In this document: piece by piece, positions 53,601 through 62,447 of the stretch
Numbering within the stretch: the stretch's first letter is position 1
How the letters are laid out: each line of letters begins with the position of its first letter
Source: Hydractinia symbiolongicarpus
Taxonomy: Eukaryota; Cnidaria; Hydrozoa; Anthoathecata; Hydractiniidae
Reading direction: 5' to 3'
Assembly: GCF_029227915.1 (NCBI RefSeq)
Contig: NC_079887.1
Coordinates: 3,906,001-3,970,000, forward strand
Length of the DNA stretch: 64,000 nucleotides
Program-made: the position numbers and the translations under genes
Notes under the pieces: model-generated
Told to the model about the DNA's origin: nothing
What the model saw: the letters and a program-made list of their open reading frames with translations, nothing else
Database searches by the model: none

Positions 53601-55389
53601 TAAAACGCATGAGACTTGTAGTTTTCAGAAATGTTTTCATTTTTGATGAGACGCTTAATAAAAGTGGTTTAATCGCCGGCAAACGAAAACCCGCGATTTC
53701 CCGTAAATCCCGGGCTTGGCCCGTATAGTCGAATGTTTACAAAGAAAGTACCCAGGGAGTAAACTCATTTCCCGAACGATTTTTTAAATTATTTTTTCAC
53801 CACTAGAACGCATGAGACTTGTATTTTTCAAAAGTGTTTTCATTTTTGATGAGACGCTGAATTAAAGAAGTTTAATTGCCAGCAAACAAAAACCCGCAAT
53901 TTCCCGTAAATCCCGGGCTTCGCCCGTATAGTTGAATGTAAATAAAGAAAGTACCCAGGGAGTAAACTGATTTCCCGAACGATTTTTCAAATTATTTTTG
54001 CACCACTAGAACGAATGAGACTTGTAGTTTTCAAAAATGATTTCATTTTTGATGAGACGCTGAATAAAAGAGTTTAATCGCCGGCAAACGAAAACCTGCG
54101 ATTTCCCGAAAATCTTGGACTCGGCCCGTATAGTCAAAAGTATACAAACAAAGTACCCAGGGAGTAAACTCATTTCCCGATCGATTTTTTATATTATTAT
54201 TTCACCCCTAAAGCCCATGAGACTTGTAGTTTTTAAAAATGTTTTCATTTTTGATGAGACGCTGAATAAAAGAAGTTTAATCGCCGGCAAACGAAAACCC
54301 GCCATTTCCCGTAAACCCCGGACTCGGTCCGTATAGTCAAAAGTATACAAAGAAAGTAACCAGGGAGTAAACTCATTTCCCGAACGATTTTTTGAATTAT
54401 TTTTTCACCACTAAAACGCATGAGACTTGTAGTTTTCAAAAATGTTTTCATTTTTGATGAGACGCTGAATAAAAGAAGTTTAATCGCCGGCAAACGAAAA
54501 CCCGCGACTTCCCGTAAATCACGGACTCGGCCCGTATAGTTAAAAGTATACAAAGAAAGTACCCAGGGAGTAAACTCATTTCCCGAACGATTTTTTAAAT
54601 TATTTTTTCACCACTAAAACGCATGAGACTTGTAGTTTTCAAAAATGTTTTCATTTTTGATGGAACGCTGAATAAAAGAAGTTTAATCGCCGGCAAACGA
54701 AAACCCGCGATTTCCCGTAAATCCCGGACTCGGCCCGTATAGTAAAAAGTATACAAAGAAAGTACCTAGGCAATAAACTCATTTCCCGAACGATTTTTTA
54801 AAATATTTTTTCACCACTAAAACGCATGAGACTTGTAGTTTTCAAAAATGTTTTCATTTTTGATGAGTCGCTTAATGAAAGAGCTTTAATCGCCGGCAAA
54901 CGAAAACCCGCGATTTCCCGTAAATCCCGGGCTTGGCCCGCATAGTCGAATGTATACAAAGAAAGTACCCAGGGAGTAAACTAATTTCCCGAACGATTTT
55001 TTAAATTTTTTTTTCACCACTAAAACGCATGAGACTTTTAGTTTTTAAAAATGTTTTCATTTTTGATGAGACGCTGAATAAAAGAAGTTTAATCGCCGGC
55101 AAACGAAAACCCGCGACTTCCCGTAAATCCCGGACTCGGTCCGTATAGTCGAATGTATACAAAGAAAGTAACCTGTGAGTAAACTCATTTCCAAAACGAT
55201 TTTTTAAAGTATCTTTTCACCACTAAAACGCATGAGACTTGTAGTTTTCAAAAATGTTTTCATTTTTGATGAGACGCTGAATAAAAGAAGTTTAATCGCC
55301 GGCAAACGAAAACCCGCCATTTCCCGTAAACCCCGGACTCGGCCCGTATAGTCAAAAGTATACAAAGAAAGTACCCAGGGAGTAAACTG
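44641..55389 (+). repeat. 6/8/9-mer higher-order repeats built on the E-C-B cassette
   Basis: Class C monomers carrying the private GATTTCCCGAAAATCTTGG begin at 44867, 46490, 47707, 49534, 50752, 52376, 54000 and 55623. The spacings are 8, 6, 9, 6, 8, 8 and 8 monomers. Segment 46.3-49.3 kb repeats at 49.3-52.3 kb with a 15-mer (3044-3045 bp) period. The marker AGTCTAATCGCCGATAAATG lies near 47576, 50621, 51839, 52245 and 53463 (steps of 15, 6, 2 and 6 monomers). GAGTCGCTTAATG monomers lie at 45732, 48776 and 54865. A 1-bp deletion, AATAAAAGAGTTT, is shared by the C monomers at 44867 and 54000. Confidence 0.8.
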
Positions 55390-58387
55390 ATTTCCCGAAC
55401 GATTTTTTAAATTATTTTTTCACCACTAGAACGCATGAGACTTGTATTTTTCAAAAGTGTTTTCATTTTTGATGAGACGCTGAATTAAAGAAGTTTAATT
55501 GCCAGCAAACAAAAACCCGCAATTTCCCGTAAATCCCGGGCTTCGCCCGTATAGTTGAATGTAAATAAAGAAAGTACCCAGGGAGTAAACTGATTTCCCA
55601 AACGATTTTTCAAATTATTTTTGCAGCACTAGAACGAATGAGACTTGTAGTTTTCCAAAATGATTTCATTTTTGATGAGACGCTGAATAAAAGAAGTTTA
55701 ATCGCTGGCAAACGAAAACCTGCGATTTCCCGAAAATCTTGGACTCGGCCCGTATAGTCAAAAGTATACAAACAAAGTACCCAGGGAGTAAACTCATTTC
55801 CCGATCGATTTTTTATATTATTATTTCACCCCTAAAGCCCATGAGACTTGTAGTTTTTAAAAATGTTTTCATTTTTGATGAGACGCTGAATAAAAGAAGT
55901 TTAATCACCGGCAAACGAAAACCCGCCATTTCCCGTAAACCCCGGACTCGGTCCGTATAGTCAAAAGTATACAAAGAAAGTAACCAGGGAGTAAACTCAT
56001 TTCCCGAACGATTTTTTGAATTATTTTTTCACCACTAAAACGCATGAGACTTGTAGTTTTCAAAAATGTTTTCATTTTTGATGAGACGCTGAATAAAAGA
56101 AGTTTAATCGCCGGCAAACGAAAACCCGCGACTTTCCGTAAATCCCGGACTCGGCCCGTATAGTCAAAAGTATACAAAGAAAGTACCCAGGGAGTAAACT
56201 CATTTCCCGAACGATTTTTTAAATTATTTTTTCACCACTAAAACGCATGAGACTTGTAGTTTTCAAAAATGTTTTCATTTTTGATGGGACGCTGAATAAA
56301 AGAAGTTTAATCGCCGGCAAACGAAAACCCGCGATTTCCCGTAAATCCCGGACTCGGCCCGTATAGTAAAAAGTATACAAAGAAAGTACCCAGGCAATAA
56401 ACTCATTTCCCGAACGATTTTTTAAAATATTTTTTCACCATTAAAACGCATGAGACTTGTAATTTTCAAAAATGTTTTCATTTTTGATGAGTCGCTTAAT
56501 GAAAGAGCTTTAATCGCCGGCAAACGAAAACCCGCGATTTCCCGTAAATCCCGGGCTTGGCCCGCATAGTCGAATGTATACAAAGAAAGTACCCAGGGAG
56601 TAAACTAATTTCCCGAACGATTTTTTAAATTTTTTTTTCACCACTAAAACGCATGAGACTTGTAGTTTTTAAAAATGTTTTCATTTTTGATGAGACGCTG
56701 AATAAAAGAAGTTTAATCGCCGGCAAACGAAAACCCGCGACTTCCCGTAAATCCCGGACTCGGCCCGTATAGTCGAATGTATACAAAAAAAGTACCCAGG
56801 GAGTAAACTCATTTCCCGAACGATTTTTTAAATTTTTTTTTCACCACTAAAACGCATGAGACTTGTAGTTTTCAAAAATGTTTTCATTTTTGATGACACG
56901 CTTAAAGAAAGAGGTTTAATCGCCGGCAAACGAAAACCCGCCATTTCCCGTAAATCCCGGGCTTGGCCCGTAGAGTCGAATGTATACAAAAAAAGTACCC
57001 TGTGAGTAAACTAATTTCCAGAACGATTTTGTAAATTATTTTTTCAGCACTAAAACGCATAAGACTTGTAGGTTTCAAAAATGTTTTCATTTTTGATCCG
57101 ACGCTGAATAAAAGAAGTTTAACCGCCGGCAAACGAAAACTCGCGATTTCCCGTAAATCCCAGGCTTGGCCGGTATAGTCAAAAGTATACAAAGAAAGTA
57201 CCCAGGGAGTAAACTGATTTCCCGAACGATTTTTTAAATGACTTTTTCACCACTAAAACGCATGAGACTTGTAGTTTTCAAAAGTGTTTTCATTTTTGAT
57301 GAGACGCTGAATAAAAGAAGTTTTATCGCCGGCAAACGAAAACCCGCGATTTCCCGTAAATCCCGGGCTTGGCCCGTATAGTTGAATGTATATAAAGAAA
57401 GTACCCAGGGAGTAAACTCATTTCCCGAACGATTTTTTATATTATTATTTCATCCCTAAAGCCCATGAGACTTGTAGTTTTCAAAAATGTTTTCATTTTT
57501 GATGAGACGCTGAATAAAAGGAGTTTAATCGCCGGCAAACGAAAACCCGCCATTTCCCGTAAACCCCGGACTCGGTCCGTATAGTCAAAAGTATACAAAG
57601 ATAGTAACCAGGGAGTAAACTCATTTCCCGAACGATTTTTTAAATTATTTTTTTACCACTAAAACGCATGAGACTTGTAGTTTTCAAAAATGTTTTCATT
57701 TTTGATGAGACGCTGAATAAAAGAAGTTTAATCGCCGGCAAATGAAAACCCGAGACTTCCCGTAAATCCCGGACTCGGCCCGTGTAGTCAAAAGTATACA
57801 AAGAAAGTACGCAGGGAGTAAATTCATTTCCCGAACGATTTTTTAAATCATTTTTTCACCACTAAAACGCATGAGACTTGTAGTTTTCAGAAATGTTTTC
57901 ATTTTTGATGAGACGCTTAATAAAAGTGGTTTAATCGCCGGCAAACGCAAACCCGCGATTTCCCGTAAATCCCGGGCTTGGCCCGTATAGTCGAATGTTT
58001 ACAAAGAAAGTACCCAGGGAGTAAACACATTTCCCGAACGAATTTTTAAATTATTTTTTCACCACTAAAACGCATGGGACTTGTATTTTTTAAAAGTGTT
58101 TTCATTTTTGATGAGACGCTGAATTAAAGAAGTTTAATTGCCGGCAAACGAAAACCCGCGATTTCCCGTAAATCCCGGGCTTGGCCCGTACAGTAGAATG
58201 TATATAAAGAAAGTACCCAGGGAGTAAACTGATTTCCCGAACGATTTTTCAAATTATTTTTGCACCACTAGAACGAATGAGACTTGCAGTTTTCAAAAAT
58301 GATTTCATTTTTGATGAGACGCTGAATAAAAGGAGTTTAATCGCCGGCAAACGAAAACCCGCCATTTCCCGTAAACCCCGGACTCGG
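55390..58387 (+). repeat. 20-mer near-identical duplication, left copy (about 2998 bp)
   Basis: This matches 59450-62447 at 4060 bp (exactly 20 monomers). I saw three substitutions: 55838 C/59898 T, 56735 C/60795 T and 57818 G/61878 T. The edges are 55389 G against 59449 C and 58388 C against 62448 T. The block runs from an E-C-B cassette through GAGTCGCTT, GATGACACGCTTAAAG and class J (57095) monomers, then the AAGTTTTATCGCC, B, A, D, E and C series. Confidence 0.85.
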
Positions 58388-59590
58388 CCCGTATAGTCAA
58401 AAGTATACAAAGAAAGTACCCAGGGAGTAAACTCATTTCCCGAACGATTTTTTAAATTATTTTTTCACCACTAGAACGCATGAGACTTGTATTTTTCAAA
58501 AGTGTTTTCATTTTTGATGAGACGCTGAATTAAAGAAGTTTAATTGCCAGCAAACAAAAACCCGCAATTTCCCGTAAACCCCGGACTCGGTCCGTATAGT
58601 CAAAAGTATACAAAGATAGTAACCAGGGAGTAAACTCATTTCCCGAACGATTTTTTAAATTATTTTTTTACCACTAAAACGCATGAGACTTGTAGTTTTC
58701 AAAAATGTTTTCATTTTTGATGAGACGCTGAATAAAAGAAGTTTAATCGCCGGCAAATGAAAACCCGAGACTTCCCGTAAATCCCGGACTCGGCCCGTGT
58801 AGTCAAAAGTATACAAAGAAAGTACGCAGGGAGTAAATTCATTTCCCGAACGATTTTTTAAATCATTTTTTCACCACTAAAACGCATGAGACTTGTAGTT
58901 TTCAGAAATGTTTTCATTTTTGATGAGACGCTTAATAAAAGTGGTTTAATCGCCGGCAAACGCAAACCCGCGATTTCCCGTAAATCCCGGGCTTGGCCCG
59001 TATAGTCGAATGTTTACAAAGAAAGTACCCAGGGAGTAAACACATTTCCCGAACGAATTTTTAAATTATTTTTTCACCACTAAAACGCATGGGACTTGTA
59101 TTTTTTAAAAGTGTTTTCATTTTTGATGAGACGCTGAATTAAAGAAGTTTAATTGCCGGCAAACGAAAACCCGCGATTTCCCGTAAATCCCGGGCTTGGC
59201 CCGTACAGTAGAATGTATATAAAGAAAGTACCCAGGGAGTAAACTGATTTCCCGAACGATTTTTCAAATTATTTTTGCACCACTAGAACGAATGAGACTT
59301 GCAGTTTTCAAAAATGATTTCATTTTTGATGAGACGCTGAATAAAAGGAGTTTAATCGCCGGCAAACGAAAACCCGCCATTTCCCGTAAACCCCGGACTC
59401 GGCCCGTATAGTCAAAAGTATACAAAGAAAGTACCCAGGGAGTAAACTCATTTCCCGAACGATTTTTTAAATTATTTTTTCACCACTAGAACGCATGAGA
59501 CTTGTATTTTTCAAAAGTGTTTTCATTTTTGATGAGACGCTGAATTAAAGAAGTTTAATTGCCAGCAAACAAAAACCCGCAATTTCCCGT
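57562..59590 (+). repeat. Nested 5-mer duplication, 1015 bp x 2
   Basis: The string B core, A (GGCAAATGAAAACCCGAGAC, CCCGTGTAG), D (CAAACGCAAACCC), E (CATGGGACTTG, CCGTACAGTAG), C (GACTTGCAG) and E repeats 1015 bp apart. AAGATAGTAACC marks the start at about 57599 and 58614. I saw no differences between the copies. The right 20-mer copy (59450-62447) has only one of the two, so the nested 5-mer copy is specific to the left unit. Confidence 0.8.
58466..58668 (+). repeat. Hybrid E/B monomer at the 5-mer joint
   Basis: The monomer starts as class E (CACTAGAACGCATG, GTATTTTTCAAAAGTG, GAATTAAAGAAG, TTGCCAGCAAAC, CCGCAATTTCCC). After about 58575 it switches to class B (AAACCCCGGACTCGGTCCG, GATAGTAACC). 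The intact E monomer at 59481 keeps its own CGGGCTTCGCCCG core, so the switch near monomer position 110 marks the crossover that made the nested duplication. Confidence 0.7.
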
Positions 59591-62447
59591 AAATCCCGGG
59601 CTTCGCCCGTATAGTTGAATGTAAATAAAGAAAGTACCCAGGGAGTAAACTGATTTCCCAAACGATTTTTCAAATTATTTTTGCAGCACTAGAACGAATG
59701 AGACTTGTAGTTTTCCAAAATGATTTCATTTTTGATGAGACGCTGAATAAAAGAAGTTTAATCGCTGGCAAACGAAAACCTGCGATTTCCCGAAAATCTT
59801 GGACTCGGCCCGTATAGTCAAAAGTATACAAACAAAGTACCCAGGGAGTAAACTCATTTCCCGATCGATTTTTTATATTATTATTTCACCCCTAAAGTCC
59901 ATGAGACTTGTAGTTTTTAAAAATGTTTTCATTTTTGATGAGACGCTGAATAAAAGAAGTTTAATCACCGGCAAACGAAAACCCGCCATTTCCCGTAAAC
60001 CCCGGACTCGGTCCGTATAGTCAAAAGTATACAAAGAAAGTAACCAGGGAGTAAACTCATTTCCCGAACGATTTTTTGAATTATTTTTTCACCACTAAAA
60101 CGCATGAGACTTGTAGTTTTCAAAAATGTTTTCATTTTTGATGAGACGCTGAATAAAAGAAGTTTAATCGCCGGCAAACGAAAACCCGCGACTTTCCGTA
60201 AATCCCGGACTCGGCCCGTATAGTCAAAAGTATACAAAGAAAGTACCCAGGGAGTAAACTCATTTCCCGAACGATTTTTTAAATTATTTTTTCACCACTA
60301 AAACGCATGAGACTTGTAGTTTTCAAAAATGTTTTCATTTTTGATGGGACGCTGAATAAAAGAAGTTTAATCGCCGGCAAACGAAAACCCGCGATTTCCC
60401 GTAAATCCCGGACTCGGCCCGTATAGTAAAAAGTATACAAAGAAAGTACCCAGGCAATAAACTCATTTCCCGAACGATTTTTTAAAATATTTTTTCACCA
60501 TTAAAACGCATGAGACTTGTAATTTTCAAAAATGTTTTCATTTTTGATGAGTCGCTTAATGAAAGAGCTTTAATCGCCGGCAAACGAAAACCCGCGATTT
60601 CCCGTAAATCCCGGGCTTGGCCCGCATAGTCGAATGTATACAAAGAAAGTACCCAGGGAGTAAACTAATTTCCCGAACGATTTTTTAAATTTTTTTTTCA
60701 CCACTAAAACGCATGAGACTTGTAGTTTTTAAAAATGTTTTCATTTTTGATGAGACGCTGAATAAAAGAAGTTTAATCGCCGGCAAACGAAAACTCGCGA
60801 CTTCCCGTAAATCCCGGACTCGGCCCGTATAGTCGAATGTATACAAAAAAAGTACCCAGGGAGTAAACTCATTTCCCGAACGATTTTTTAAATTTTTTTT
60901 TCACCACTAAAACGCATGAGACTTGTAGTTTTCAAAAATGTTTTCATTTTTGATGACACGCTTAAAGAAAGAGGTTTAATCGCCGGCAAACGAAAACCCG
61001 CCATTTCCCGTAAATCCCGGGCTTGGCCCGTAGAGTCGAATGTATACAAAAAAAGTACCCTGTGAGTAAACTAATTTCCAGAACGATTTTGTAAATTATT
61101 TTTTCAGCACTAAAACGCATAAGACTTGTAGGTTTCAAAAATGTTTTCATTTTTGATCCGACGCTGAATAAAAGAAGTTTAACCGCCGGCAAACGAAAAC
61201 TCGCGATTTCCCGTAAATCCCAGGCTTGGCCGGTATAGTCAAAAGTATACAAAGAAAGTACCCAGGGAGTAAACTGATTTCCCGAACGATTTTTTAAATG
61301 ACTTTTTCACCACTAAAACGCATGAGACTTGTAGTTTTCAAAAGTGTTTTCATTTTTGATGAGACGCTGAATAAAAGAAGTTTTATCGCCGGCAAACGAA
61401 AACCCGCGATTTCCCGTAAATCCCGGGCTTGGCCCGTATAGTTGAATGTATATAAAGAAAGTACCCAGGGAGTAAACTCATTTCCCGAACGATTTTTTAT
61501 ATTATTATTTCATCCCTAAAGCCCATGAGACTTGTAGTTTTCAAAAATGTTTTCATTTTTGATGAGACGCTGAATAAAAGGAGTTTAATCGCCGGCAAAC
61601 GAAAACCCGCCATTTCCCGTAAACCCCGGACTCGGTCCGTATAGTCAAAAGTATACAAAGATAGTAACCAGGGAGTAAACTCATTTCCCGAACGATTTTT
61701 TAAATTATTTTTTTACCACTAAAACGCATGAGACTTGTAGTTTTCAAAAATGTTTTCATTTTTGATGAGACGCTGAATAAAAGAAGTTTAATCGCCGGCA
61801 AATGAAAACCCGAGACTTCCCGTAAATCCCGGACTCGGCCCGTGTAGTCAAAAGTATACAAAGAAAGTACGCAGGGATTAAATTCATTTCCCGAACGATT
61901 TTTTAAATCATTTTTTCACCACTAAAACGCATGAGACTTGTAGTTTTCAGAAATGTTTTCATTTTTGATGAGACGCTTAATAAAAGTGGTTTAATCGCCG
62001 GCAAACGCAAACCCGCGATTTCCCGTAAATCCCGGGCTTGGCCCGTATAGTCGAATGTTTACAAAGAAAGTACCCAGGGAGTAAACACATTTCCCGAACG
62101 AATTTTTAAATTATTTTTTCACCACTAAAACGCATGGGACTTGTATTTTTTAAAAGTGTTTTCATTTTTGATGAGACGCTGAATTAAAGAAGTTTAATTG
62201 CCGGCAAACGAAAACCCGCGATTTCCCGTAAATCCCGGGCTTGGCCCGTACAGTAGAATGTATATAAAGAAAGTACCCAGGGAGTAAACTGATTTCCCGA
62301 ACGATTTTTCAAATTATTTTTGCACCACTAGAACGAATGAGACTTGCAGTTTTCAAAAATGATTTCATTTTTGATGAGACGCTGAATAAAAGGAGTTTAA
62401 TCGCCGGCAAACGAAAACCCGCCATTTCCCGTAAACCCCGGACTCGG
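59450..62447 (+). repeat. 20-mer near-identical duplication, right copy (about 2998 bp)
   Basis: This is the right copy of 55390-58387. It includes the C monomers at 59683 and 62322, GAGTCGCTT at 60549, and class J at 61155. It differs at three seen sites only. It ends where CGGACTCGGCCCG (left copy) becomes CGGACTCGGTCCG, inside the G/C dyad. Confidence 0.85.
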
